From Nocardia niwae NBRC 108934 = DSM 45340 (GTDB lineage: Bacteria > Actinomycetota > Actinomycetes > Mycobacteriales > Mycobacteriaceae), in the NCBI RefSeq assembly GCF_001613465.1, contig NZ_BDCK01000018.1, positions 124,001 to 188,000 on the forward strand: a stretch of 64,000 nt of DNA, read 5' to 3'. The position numbers were made by a program, and so were the translations under genes. Within the stretch, counting starts at the first letter, position 1, and every line of letters starts with the position of its first letter. Positions 15,526 to 23,764 of this stretch are shown here, piece by piece. The notes under the pieces are model-generated. The model was not told the origin of the DNA and made no database searches. It was given only the letters and a program-made list of their open reading frames with translations.

Positions 15526-17076
15526 TCAGACCGGAAAGAGGCTGTGCTTGCGCGGGTTCGGCTCGGCGCTCGCCTCCTTCTCGCGCAGCAGGCGCAGCGC
15601 ACGGCGGATCTCCAGTCTGGTCTGCGAGGGCTCGATCACCGCGTCGATGTAACCGCGCTCGGCCGCGATCCACGGCGTGGCCACCGTGGCGTTGTACTGC
15701 TCGATCATGTAGTCGCGCACCGCCGCGCGTTGCTCGGGAGCTATTTGGGCGAGCTGACGCTTGCCGACGATGCTCACCGCGCTCTCCGCGCCCATCACGG
15801 CGATGCGCGCCGTCGGCCAGGCCAGGCTGACGTCGGCGCCGAGTTGCTTGCAGCCCATCACGGCGTAGCCGCCGCCGTAAGCCTTGCGGACCACGACGGT
15901 GACGATCGGGACGGTCGCCTCGATCACCGCGCGGAAAAACCGGCCGCCGCGTTTGATCACACCGCTGCGTTCCTCCTCCACGCCGGGCAGCACACCGGGA
16001 GTGTCCACGACGAAGATCAGCGGCAGCCCGAAGACATTGCACAGTCGGATGAAATGCGTCGCCTTGTCCGAGCATTTGGCATCGATCGCGCCGCCGAGTA
16101 CCAAGGGCTGGTTCGCGATCACCCCGACGCTGCGCCCGTCCACCCTGGCGAAGCCGGTGATCAGGTTCTGCGCGGTGGCCGCGCTGATCTCGTGGAAGTC
16201 ACCGTCGTCGAACAGGCGCAGCAAGATCTCGTGCATGTCGTAGCCTTGCCGATCGGAATCGGGAACGATCGAGTCCAGCTCCTGATCGTGCGTCGTGATC
16301 TGCGGCTCCAGCCCTGGGTTGACGACCGGGCCGGGCTCCAGGCAGCTCGACGGCAGATAGCTCAGATAGGTCCTCGCCCAATCGAAGGCGTCCCGCTCGG
16401 TGGCGGCGACATGGTGGACAGTGCCGGTGGCCGCCTGTGCCTGCGCGCCGCCCAGTTCCTCCATGGTCACCTCTTCGCCGGTGACCTCCTTGATCACCTC
16501 GGGGCCGGTGACGAACATGTACGACTTCTCGGTCGCGATCAGGACATCGGTGTTCACCGGTGCGTAGACCGACCCCGCCGCGCATTTGCCCAGCATGATC
16601 GATACTTGCGGTACAAAGCCCGACAGCCGTTCCTGGCGGCGGCTCATCAGCGCGTACCAGGCCAGCGAGGTGACCGCGTCCTGGATGCGGGCGCCGCCGG
16701 AGTCGTTGATCGCGACCACCGGGCAGGCGTTCGTGGTGGCGAAATCCAGTGCGGCGGCGACTTTGCGGCCGAACATCTCACCCACCGAGCCGCCGAAGAC
16801 GGTCTGATCGTGCGCGATCACCACGACCGGCCTGCCATCAATCCGGCCGCGCCCGGTCACCACGCCGTCGCCGTACATGGCTCCGGGCGTGCCCGGCTGG
16901 CGCACCAGCGCGCCCATCTCCACGAAACTCCCCGGGTCGAGGAGTGTGCGCACCCGTTCCCGCGCGCTGGGAATGCCCTTGCTCTTGCGCTTCGCGATGC
17001 CGTTCTCGCCTGCGGGCTCCTCGGCCAGCTCCAGGATCCTCCGCAGCTCGTCCAGCTTCTCTCGCGTACCGCTCAT
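15526..17076 (-). CDS. acyl-CoA carboxylase carboxyltransferase (beta) subunit, AccD/PccB type
   Basis: A 516-aa biotin-dependent carboxyltransferase, the usual length of actinobacterial AccD proteins. It has both crotonase-like halves: the N-terminal half with [32 protein letters not shown] and [11 protein letters not shown] (acyl-CoA oxyanion region), and the C-terminal half with [29 protein letters not shown] and [12 protein letters not shown]. It moves a carboxyl group from carboxybiotin to acetyl-, propionyl- or longer acyl-CoA, feeding fatty acid, methyl-branched or mycolic acid synthesis. No alpha (biotin carboxylase) subunit lies in the window, so it must pair with one elsewhere. GAAGGG lies upstream of ATG 17076. 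Chain-length specificity cannot be assigned. Confidence 0.93.
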   Translation of the reverse strand: MSGTREKLDELRRILELAEEPAGENGIAKRKSKGIPSARERVRTLLDPGSFVEMGALVRQPGTPGAMYGDGVVTGRGRIDGRPVVVIAHDQTVFGGSVGEMFGRKVAAALDFATTNACPVVAINDSGGARIQDAVTSLAWYALMSRRQERLSGFVPQVSIMLGKCAAGSVYAPVNTDVLIATEKSYMFVTGPEVIKEVTGEEVTMEELGGAQAQAATGTVHHVAATERDAFDWARTYLSYLPSSCLEPGPVVNPGLEPQITTHDQELDSIVPDSDRQGYDMHEILLRLFDDGDFHEISAATAQNLITGFARVDGRSVGVIANQPLVLGGAIDAKCSDKATHFIRLCNVFGLPLIFVVDTPGVLPGVEEERSGVIKRGGRFFRAVIEATVPIVTVVVRKAYGGGYAVMGCKQLGADVSLAWPTARIAVMGAESAVSIVGKRQLAQIAPEQRAAVRDYMIEQYNATVATPWIAAERGYIDAVIEPSQTRLEIRRALRLLREKEASAEPNPRKHSLFPV

Positions 17077-17596
17077 ATGTGGTGTAGCCCTTCGAAACTC
17101 GTCGCGACGCCGTACGGCAGCGCGGCGCTCGATGCTATCGGCGCCGCGATCCGCGGCACAGCGGTTCGGAAGATCTCATGGAACAGCTCACAGGTTTGCG
17201 TCTCGATTCCTCGGTTCATAGCACGCGACGGCGCCCTCCGTTGCGACGACACGGACTGTGCGACGTCCCAATCGTGGCCATGAGCGTCGATGAACCGTCC
17301 TCACAGCATCGAGGGGGGCTTCTCAGGCGGTGCCCGCGGATCTAGGGTGATCTCGACGCAGCGCCGGAAATGCGCGGACGGCGCTGCGTCACATACTCGG
17401 ACATCGGTCCCACGTCGGCGGGCTCCGAAACCTGCCCCGGCGCAGCGGTTCTCTGTGTAGCGGGCCCCCGCCGTCGCCGAATCCCTTCGAAGCGCTTGTG
17501 ATCGCCCCCAACCAGCCGGGTGGCCACTGATGACTTACCCGATTCGGCGCGGCATATCTCGATTCCATCACGATCCGTCGCTAGCCTTTGGGAGGC
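17077..17596. other. 520-nt intergenic region
   Basis: No convincing gene is visible. The region separates the divergent acyl-CoA carboxylase and PucR-like genes and contains one clear hairpin (17355-17390). Open frames across it are short and lack ribosome sites. Confidence 0.5.
17355..17390. repeat. 11-bp inverted repeat hairpin
   Basis: GACGCAGCGCC (17355-17365) and GGCGCTGCGTC (17380-17390) can pair around a 14-nt loop. There is no T tail, so an operator or RNA structure is as likely as a terminator. Confidence 0.4.
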
Positions 17597-18577
17597 ATGA
17601 TGGACAGGCAGCCGAGAACGAGTACCGAGACGTTGGCATCGAAACTCGTCGAACATCTGGCCGGAGGTTCCGGCCACGACGCATCCGGTGAGGTCGCGAC
17701 CACCGCGCGAAACTGCTTGGCTGCCGCCGTCGAACGGCTGGTTCCGCGCCGGGCGGCCACCGTGTCGCGGCCCCCGGAAATCGCCGGTTTCGCCTCCCGC
17801 TGGGCGCGCGAAGGCATCGCTTTGGAAACGGTGCTCGGGGCGTATCACGACGAAATCCGCGAAGGATTGGAATTGCTCGCCGACGAGGTCACCGACGAGC
17901 GGGCCGATCATTTTCTCGCGGGTGCGCGACTGGCGGTCCACGTGCTGGAAATGGTCACCCTCGCGGTGTCGACCGCTTACGTCGACGAGCATCGCGCGGT
18001 CGCGCGGGAGCATCAGACCGCCGCCCAGACGCTGGTCTCCGCACTGCTGGGCGGCCACGCCGTCGGCGAGCTCGCGCGGGCCACCGGCATTCCGATCGCG
18101 CGGTCGTACCAGGTCGTGGCGCTGGGCATCCCGGCGCATCCGGACGAGCGAAGACCCGGCACGGGCACCGACGCGGCGCGGCGCAAGCTCCGCCGGGTCC
18201 AGGCCGCGCTGGCCGATCCGCTCGGCTCACGCGCGCTGTCGGTGCTGTCCGCCGCCGGCGGCACGGTGCTGGTGCCGCTCGACGACGCGCCGGCCCGCAC
18301 CGGGACGTTCACCATGACCGACGACGTGCTGGCCATCGTCGGCGCGGCCGCCGAGGTGCCGTTGACCGCCGCGGTGGCCACCGGCCGCACCGCGCGCATC
18401 CCCGAACTGGCGGGTCGCGCCCACGACCTGCTGGACCGGGTGCGGGCGGCGGGCAGGGCGCCGGGGCTGTACCGGGTGGCCGAAGCGGGCGAGGCAGCGA
18501 GTTGTGAACTGCCCCAGCCGGGCCATATGGCCATCGTCACCGCGCCCAACGATCGCGTGATCGGTCGTTCTGCCTGA
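17597..18577 (+). CDS. PucR/CdaR-type regulator relative lacking the C-terminal helix-turn-helix
   Basis: A 326-aa protein with the N-terminal RsbR-like sensory domain (FASRWAREGIALETVLGAYHDEIREGLELLADEV) and a following GGDEF-like middle region (VVALGIPAH, VLSAAGGTVLVPLDD, TGRTARIPELAGRAHDLLDRVRAAGRAPGLYRVAEA). Full-length relatives continue for about 60-80 more residues with a PucR HTH; here the frame stops right after the region that normally leads into it, and the desaturase gene begins 59 nt later. It is therefore either a degraded regulator or an HTH-less modulator. The ATG at 17597 or 17600 follows GGGAGG closely; the TTG at 17588 is less likely. Confidence 0.75.
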   Translation: MMDRQPRTSTETLASKLVEHLAGGSGHDASGEVATTARNCLAAAVERLVPRRAATVSRPPEIAGFASRWAREGIALETVLGAYHDEIREGLELLADEVTDERADHFLAGARLAVHVLEMVTLAVSTAYVDEHRAVAREHQTAAQTLVSALLGGHAVGELARATGIPIARSYQVVALGIPAHPDERRPGTGTDAARRKLRRVQAALADPLGSRALSVLSAAGGTVLVPLDDAPARTGTFTMTDDVLAIVGAAAEVPLTAAVATGRTARIPELAGRAHDLLDRVRAAGRAPGLYRVAEAGEAASCELPQPGHMAIVTAPNDRVIGRSA

Positions 18578-18635
18578 TTTCTGCGCGTTATCGTCGAGTA
18601 TGCCCTGATATCGAGGGTGAGCGAAGGAGTGCCGA

Positions 18636-19586
18636 GTGACCACCGCGTTGTCCGACCGCGATATTCTGCGCGAACTCGAGCCCGCTGCCGAACGCCTGCT
18701 CAATGACCATCTGCGCAAAGCGAAATCATGGAACCCGCACGATTACGTACCGTGGGACGATGGCCGTAATTTCGCCGCTCTCGGCGGAATTGATTGGGAG
18801 CCGGGCCAATCCGGCCTTTCCGAGGTCGCGCAGACCGCGATGATCACCAATCTGCTCACCGAGGACAATCTGCCGTCGTATCACCGGGAGATCTCGGACT
18901 CGTTCTCGCGGGACGGGGTGTGGGGTACCTGGGTGGGCCGGTGGACCGCCGAGGAGAACCGCCACGCCATCGTGATGCGCGACTATCTGGTCGTCACGCG
19001 GGCGGTCGATCCGGTGCGGCTGGAGCAGGCGAGGATGGCGCACATGACGACCGGATTCGCCAAACCCGACAAGGACCAGCAGTTCCTGCGTTCGGTCGCC
19101 TATGTCACATTGCAGGAGCTGGCGACCAGGATCAGTCACCGGAACACCGGAGCGGCCTGCGCGGAACCGCTGGCCGAGCGTATGCTGCAGCGAATTGCCG
19201 CCGACGAGAACCTGCACATGATCTTCTACCGGAGTATCAGCGCCGCGGCCTTGGACCTGGTGCCGAACGAAGCGCTGCGCGCGATCACCACCGTGGTCAC
19301 CCGTTTCCAGATGCCGGGGGCGACCCAGCCGAACTTCCGGCGCAACGCGGTGCTGCTGGCCAAGCACGGCATCTACGACCTGCGCCAGCATCTCGACGTG
19401 GTGGTGCGTCCGGTGCTGCGCGCGTGGCAGGTCTTCGAACGCACCGATCTCTCCGGTGACGGCGAACGCGCGCGTGACGAACTGCACACCTACCTCACCG
19501 AGCTCGAGAGCCGGACGCGGCGGTTCGAGGAGCAGCGCGAACGCGCGGCGGTCGCACAGGCGGAGCGGGCCGCCGCGGCAGGATGA
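18636..19586 (+). CDS. acyl-[acyl-carrier-protein] desaturase (DesA type)
   Basis: A 316-aa soluble diiron desaturase, close in size to mycobacterial DesA1/DesA2. Iron ligands are visible as the Glu in TEDNLPSYHREI (near 76), EENRH (106-110), QELATRISH (near 161) and DENLH (190-194). It introduces a cis double bond into ACP-bound acyl chains using reduced ferredoxin, here presumably mycolate precursors. The start is GTG 18636 with AAGGAG about 8 nt upstream. The stop overlaps the start of the antigen-85-like esterase gene (ATGA at 19583), so the two are translationally coupled. Confidence 0.92.
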   Translation: MTTALSDRDILRELEPAAERLLNDHLRKAKSWNPHDYVPWDDGRNFAALGGIDWEPGQSGLSEVAQTAMITNLLTEDNLPSYHREISDSFSRDGVWGTWVGRWTAEENRHAIVMRDYLVVTRAVDPVRLEQARMAHMTTGFAKPDKDQQFLRSVAYVTLQELATRISHRNTGAACAEPLAERMLQRIAADENLHMIFYRSISAAALDLVPNEALRAITTVVTRFQMPGATQPNFRRNAVLLAKHGIYDLRQHLDVVVRPVLRAWQVFERTDLSGDGERARDELHTYLTELESRTRRFEEQRERAAVAQAERAAAAG

Positions 19587-20611
19587 GTTTCCGCGTTCCG
19601 ATCACCGCGGCGGCGATGGCCCTCATCGCCGCCGTCACCGCTGCGCCCGTGCTCGCCGATCCGGTGCCCGCGGCCCCGCCGCCGGCGGTGGACCCGGCCA
19701 TGACCCGGACCGGGCTGCTGTCGATCGAGGAGGCCGGGGCCGGTCGTGAACGTCTGTCGATCGCTTCCGCGGCGATGCGCAGGATCATCACCGTCGATGT
19801 GCTGCGCGGCAGCGGCGAGGGGCCGCGGCCGGTGCTGTATCTGCTCGACGGCGTCGACGGTGATGCCACGTCTGCGTGGTTGACCAAGGGCGGTGCCGCC
19901 GAATTCTTCGCGGGCAAACCGGTCGACGTGGTGCTCACCGGCGGCGGTACCGGCAGCATGTACAGCGACTGGATGCGGCAGGACGCCGCGCTGGGACTCA
20001 ACCGCTGGGAGACCTTCCTCACCACCGAACTCCCGCCGATCGTGGAGTCGCTGCTGCGCACCGACGGGCGCCGCGCCATCGCGGGGGTCTCGATGGGCGC
20101 GCAGGCGGCGATGATGCTGGCCCAGCGCCACCCCGGCTGGTATCGCGCCGTCGCCGGGATGAGCGGGTGCTATTCCACCGCCGACCCGCTCGGGCACGCG
20201 GTCACCACCATCACGGTCGCCTCCCGCGGCGGCAACGTGGACAATCTCTGGGGCCCGCCGAGCTCACCGGAATGGGCCGCGCACGACAGCCTGCTGCACG
20301 CGGAACGCCTGCGCGATACCGCGATCTACCTCTCGGCGGCCGCCGGTCTGCCGACCGGCGCCGATCTGGTGGCGGTCGCGAAGTCCCCGACGGTAGCGGA
20401 GGCGCTGCGGACGGCGGGCGGCGGCGCGGCGCTGGAGGCGGGCGCGCGCGCCTGCACCGAGCGGTTCGCCCAACGGCTGTCGGAACTGAGCATTCCCGCC
20501 ACTGTGGAGTACACCGCGCAGGGCATGCACACGTGGCCGGATTTCCAGGCAGAGCTGCCGCGGGCGTGGCGGGTGCTCGCGCAGGCGCTCGGGGTGCCCG
20601 CGTCCTCGTGA
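19583..20611 (+). CDS. secreted mycolyltransferase-like esterase (antigen 85 family)
   Basis: A 342-aa secreted alpha/beta hydrolase of the esterase D/antigen 85 family. The signal peptide is MSFRVPITAAAMALIAAVTAAPVLA. Key segments are YLLDGVDGDATSAWL, TGGGTGSMYSDW, WETFLTTELPPIVE, the nucleophile GVSMGA at Ser170, and QGMHTWPDF with the catalytic His. Such enzymes move mycolyl groups between trehalose mycolates and arabinogalactan, or hydrolyse trehalose esters. It is coupled by a 4-nt overlap to the desaturase gene, linking precursor desaturation with envelope mycolate transfer. The exact acceptor is unknown. Confidence 0.88.
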   Translation: MSFRVPITAAAMALIAAVTAAPVLADPVPAAPPPAVDPAMTRTGLLSIEEAGAGRERLSIASAAMRRIITVDVLRGSGEGPRPVLYLLDGVDGDATSAWLTKGGAAEFFAGKPVDVVLTGGGTGSMYSDWMRQDAALGLNRWETFLTTELPPIVESLLRTDGRRAIAGVSMGAQAAMMLAQRHPGWYRAVAGMSGCYSTADPLGHAVTTITVASRGGNVDNLWGPPSSPEWAAHDSLLHAERLRDTAIYLSAAAGLPTGADLVAVAKSPTVAEALRTAGGGAALEAGARACTERFAQRLSELSIPATVEYTAQGMHTWPDFQAELPRAWRVLAQALGVPASS

Positions 20612-20653
20612 CCACGGGCGGAATCAACGCCGCGCGCTCGCGTTGACACCGGT

Positions 20654-21748
20654 ATGACCTCGGCGCTGTCCTCTGTCCGGTTCTCCGTCCTCGATCGCTC
20701 GCGCGTCCGGCGCGGTCAGAGCCATCCCGCCGCGCTGCGGGAGACCGTCGAGTTCGCGCGCCTCAGCGAGGAGTGGGGTTATCACCGCTTCTGGGTCTCC
20801 GAGCATCACAGTGTGCCGGGGGTGGCGGGGTCGGCGCCGACCGTGCTCGCGGCCGCGGTGGCGGCGGCGACCGCGCGGATCCGGATCGGCACGGGTGGCG
20901 TGATGCTGCCCAACCACCAGCCCTTGGTGGTCGCCGAACAGTTCGGCGTGCTGGAATCGCTGTTCCCGGAACGCATCGACATGGGCTTGGGCCGCTCGGT
21001 CGGGTTCACCGACGGAGTGCGGCGGGCGCTGGGGCACGACAAGCGCGACGCGGAGGACTTCGACGCCCAGCTCGCCGAGCTGCTGGCGTACTTCACCGAA
21101 GGCAGGCGGGGCGTGCACGCCTGGCCCGCTGAGGGGCTGCGGGTTCCCGCTTTCCTGTTGGCGACGGGGTCCGGCGCCGAGCGCGCGGCCCGGTTCGGTT
21201 TGCCGCTGGTGATCGCCGCGGTCGGCGGCGAGGAGCGCATGATCGAGGCCATCGACCGCTATCGCGCCGAGTTCCGCCCCGGTCCGGCGGGCGCCGCCCC
21301 TTACGTCGTGGTCTCCGGTTCGATCGTCATCGCCGACACCGCCGCGCAGGCCCATCGGCTCCTGCTGCCGGAGGCATGGTCGGCCGCGTACGCGCGCACC
21401 CGTGGCGAGTTCCCGCCCCTGCTGCCGCCCGCCGAGATCGAGGCGCGCGATATGACCGATCGGGAGCGCAGGCTCGTCGACGACGGGCTGCGCGGCCATC
21501 TCTACGGCACCGAGGACGAGGTCGCCGAGCAACTGGAGCGGTTGCTGCGCCGGACCGGCGCCGAGGAGATCCTCGTGCACACCAGCACCTACGATCGTGC
21601 CGCCCGGCTGGAATCGCACCGTCGCCTGGCACTGCTCGCCGGCCTGTCGAGAGACGGCGTGAGCGCTCGCGATCGAGCCGGGGCGCGCGCGGGCACCGCC
21701 GCTCGAGCAGCCGCCGCCTACGGGAAGAGCACCTCCGCGGCGGCATAG
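20654..21748 (+). CDS. LLM-class (luciferase-like) flavin-dependent oxidoreductase
   Basis: A 364-aa single-chain luciferase-like monooxygenase. Recognisable parts are GYHRFWVSEHHSVPGVAGSAPTVL, RIRIGTGGVMLPNHQPLVVAEQFG and RIDMGLGRSVG at the N-terminal flavin pocket, and GTEDEVAEQLERLL with EILVHTSTYDRAARLESHRRLALLA at the C-terminus. It binds FMN or F420; which one cannot be decided. The gene starts 42 nt after the esterase gene without a clear Shine-Dalgarno, so it may be the third gene of that operon. Its last 31 nt overlap the convergent MaoC gene. The last 35 residues are Ala/Arg-rich and may be a dispensable tail. Confidence 0.88.
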   Translation: MTSALSSVRFSVLDRSRVRRGQSHPAALRETVEFARLSEEWGYHRFWVSEHHSVPGVAGSAPTVLAAAVAAATARIRIGTGGVMLPNHQPLVVAEQFGVLESLFPERIDMGLGRSVGFTDGVRRALGHDKRDAEDFDAQLAELLAYFTEGRRGVHAWPAEGLRVPAFLLATGSGAERAARFGLPLVIAAVGGEERMIEAIDRYRAEFRPGPAGAAPYVVVSGSIVIADTAAQAHRLLLPEAWSAAYARTRGEFPPLLPPAEIEARDMTDRERRLVDDGLRGHLYGTEDEVAEQLERLLRRTGAEEILVHTSTYDRAARLESHRRLALLAGLSRDGVSARDRAGARAGTAARAAAAYGKSTSAAA

Positions 21749-22755
21749 CCGAACAGCCGACGTCCCTCGGCGCGGGCGTCGACCGCGATGGTCGCCCGCC
21801 GCCTGCGCGGATCGATCGAGGTGACCCGGCCGCCGAATCGGATCGTGCCCGCCCCCAGCGGTGGTACGCGCAGGTGATGGGTGTTGTGCGCGAACTGCGC
21901 ACGGAAACGGCTGACCGCGGCGGGGTCACCCAGCCAGGAGCTGAGGAACGAGGTGGCCATGCCGAGTTTCAGCATGCCCGGCGCCACCACGGTCGGCAGG
22001 CCGCTGGCGACGGCGACCCGTTCGTCGAACAGCACCGGATTCGACTCGCCGGTCACGCCGGCGTAGTTCACCAAGTCGCCCCGGGACAGGCGCATGGTGC
22101 GGACGGGCAATTCCGTGCCGACCGACAAGTCGGCGAACGCCACGCGCGGCCGCGGGGTGCGGCGGGCGGGCGACGGCGTGAGGTGGTCCGCCGCGGCCGG
22201 GACGACGGCGCTGCCACGGGCCGTCTCGTCCGGAAAGGGTTGTCCCATGGCGACTTTGCGCACCGCGTCGGCCAACCCGGGATCGCGTCCGCCGACGCGC
22301 GCGAGCAGCGCGCTGGAGCCGGTCTGCACCACCGTGCCGTGCTGGTCGATCAGCACGCTCTTGATCGCGAGGACGTCGTAATCGCCGAAATGCCGGAATG
22401 ATTCGAAATAGATGTCACAGGTCAGCCGGTCGCCTGCCAGCAACGGCCTGCCGAAGTCGAAGACCTGGTCCGCGTGCAGGATCCGAGTCGGGTCGTAGCC
22501 GGTGATCAGCGTGTCCATGATTTCGCGGTGCACCCTGGTGAGGATGATCGCGCTGAACGTCGCGGGTGCGACCAGTGCGGGAAAGCCGAGTTCGGCCGCG
22601 GCGGCCTCGCTCCGATGTGCCGGATGGGAATCCTGGACGGCGCGGGCGAATTCGCGGATCTTTTCCCGTTCCACTTCGTAGCGAAAGGTGGAACGGTAAC
22701 GATGATCGATCAACGACCTCGCCTGATCGGCCGGATTCACCGCGGTGTCGTTCAT
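21718..22755 (-). CDS. fused double hot-dog MaoC-like protein with substituted active site
   Basis: A 345-aa paralogue of the hydratase at 10594 with the same two-half layout (REKIREFARAVQDSHPAHRSE in the first half, LSRGDLVNYAGVTGESNPVLFDE in the second). The hydratase motif is changed: the catalytic Asp is Glu237 and the catalytic His is Leu242, where the paralogue has Asp and His. It should therefore be a poor or inactive hydratase and may act as a scaffold, as mycobacterial HadA or HadC does for HadB, or have another role. GGAGCAACC lies before the ATG. Its 3' end overlaps the LLM gene by 31 nt. Confidence 0.85.
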   Translation of the reverse strand: MNDTAVNPADQARSLIDHRYRSTFRYEVEREKIREFARAVQDSHPAHRSEAAAAELGFPALVAPATFSAIILTRVHREIMDTLITGYDPTRILHADQVFDFGRPLLAGDRLTCDIYFESFRHFGDYDVLAIKSVLIDQHGTVVQTGSSALLARVGGRDPGLADAVRKVAMGQPFPDETARGSAVVPAAADHLTPSPARRTPRPRVAFADLSVGTELPVRTMRLSRGDLVNYAGVTGESNPVLFDERVAVASGLPTVVAPGMLKLGMATSFLSSWLGDPAAVSRFRAQFAHNTHHLRVPPLGAGTIRFGGRVTSIDPRRRRATIAVDARAEGRRLFGYAAAEVLFP

Positions 22756-22800
22756 GGTTGCTCCTGTATTGCGAAATGGTGGATCACGGCGGGCCCCCGG

Positions 22801-23406
22801 TCACCCGAGGGGGCCGAACCGCCAGATCCGAGAAGGCACCTGCTCGGGAGTGACGGTGCCGACGACTTCTACCCCGGCGTCGTGAAAGGTGCCCACCGCA
22901 CGGTCGACGTGGTCGGCGGAGGTGATCACCACGGCGTCGCGCGCGCCGATCGCGCGCATGATCGTGGCCGAGCGCGCCGCGTTCTGCGCCGTGGTGTCGG
23001 ACTCTGGTTCGAGGTGGATCCGCGCCGCCGGAATGCCGCGCGCGATCAGCCAGTCGGCCATGGCCCGAGCCTCGGTGACGCCGTTGCGCGCGTTGCCGCC
23101 GGTCACGATGACGGGCGAGACGGGGGCCAGTAGGGCCTGCACGTATCCGGCGCGCAGCCGGTCGATCAGCTCCGGGCGCATGCCGCCGTCGGGCAGCAGC
23201 CCGTAGCCGAGCACAACGATGGCGGTGAACGGTCCGTGCACCGTCGGTGCGGGTGGCTGGACGAGGGCGAACGGCGCGCCGCTCGCGCGGTCGGCGTCGG
23301 CGGAGCCCGAGTTGTCCGCGTGGGCGTGCGGCAGGTGGATCAGCGCGGCGGTGACCGCGAGCGCGCCCAGCACGACGCGGGCGAGGGGAACCGGACTGGC
23401 GGACAA
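22801..23406 (-). CDS. YdcF/SanA-like DUF218 protein, exported
   Basis: A 201-aa protein with a hydrophobic N-terminus (VVLGALAVTAALIHLPHAHA) that looks like a signal peptide or anchor, then a DUF218 (YdcF/SanA) fold: AIVVLGYGLLPDGGMRPELIDRL, VIVTGGNARNG, EARAMADWLIARGI, DTTAQNAARSA and VITSADHVDRA. DUF218 proteins are linked to envelope or peptidoglycan precursor integrity, but the reaction is unclear. The start is TTG 23406 with TTGGAG just upstream. It lies 45 nt upstream of nothing on the same strand except the MaoC gene, which starts at 22755, so the two may be cotranscribed. Confidence 0.78.
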   Translation of the reverse strand: MSASPVPLARVVLGALAVTAALIHLPHAHADNSGSADADRASGAPFALVQPPAPTVHGPFTAIVVLGYGLLPDGGMRPELIDRLRAGYVQALLAPVSPVIVTGGNARNGVTEARAMADWLIARGIPAARIHLEPESDTTAQNAARSATIMRAIGARDAVVITSADHVDRAVGTFHDAGVEVVGTVTPEQVPSRIWRFGPLG

Positions 23407-23594
23407 CGTATCTCCAAGCGGTTAGCCATCGGATGGCCACCGATGGCTGGGGTGCAGCGTCCATCCATGATGCGGCCGCCGGCCGTTGCTGAACCGAAAT
23501 TGCCTGGTGATCTGGATAATTCACCGTTTACACGGCGCTCGCTTGTGCCGCCTGCCCTATTCGAGGAATTGCGAGATCGCCTTTTCCGCGCCCT

Positions 23595-23697
23595 TTGTGT
23601 CGCATCCCTAGCGGGGGCAAATCGCATTCGTGAGCTCTCCAGACCCAGCCGTTCCGCATTGGACGCCGCGATCGGCGGTTTTAGCGTTGGCGCAGCT
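23595..23697 (+). promoter_or_regulatory. conserved leader block, copy A (shared with 61678-61780)
   Basis: Three blocks, TTGTGTCGCA (23595), ATTCGTGAG with TCCAGACCC (23626-23646) and TTTAGCGTTGGCG (23680-23692), recur upstream of the esterase at 61840 with identical spacing (31 nt, then 54 nt). The block ends about 70 nt before the ATG of the class-2 lipase, whose first four codons are also the same. It could be a promoter with activator sites or a structured mRNA leader. Confidence 0.6.
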
Positions 23698-23764
23698 TCG
23701 GTGCCGTTGACCAGCGAAAACGGCACCCTCGGTCGAACACCGTGGTTCTGCAGGAAGGCAACTC

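Noticed and set aside
15433..17283. A 616-codon plus-strand frame
   Set aside because: It is the mirror of the acyl-CoA carboxylase gene.
23595..23697. A known riboswitch class (such as the c-di-AMP ydaO type) for the shared leader
   Set aside because: The block sequence does not show motifs that I recognise from known riboswitches; left as an unnamed leader.
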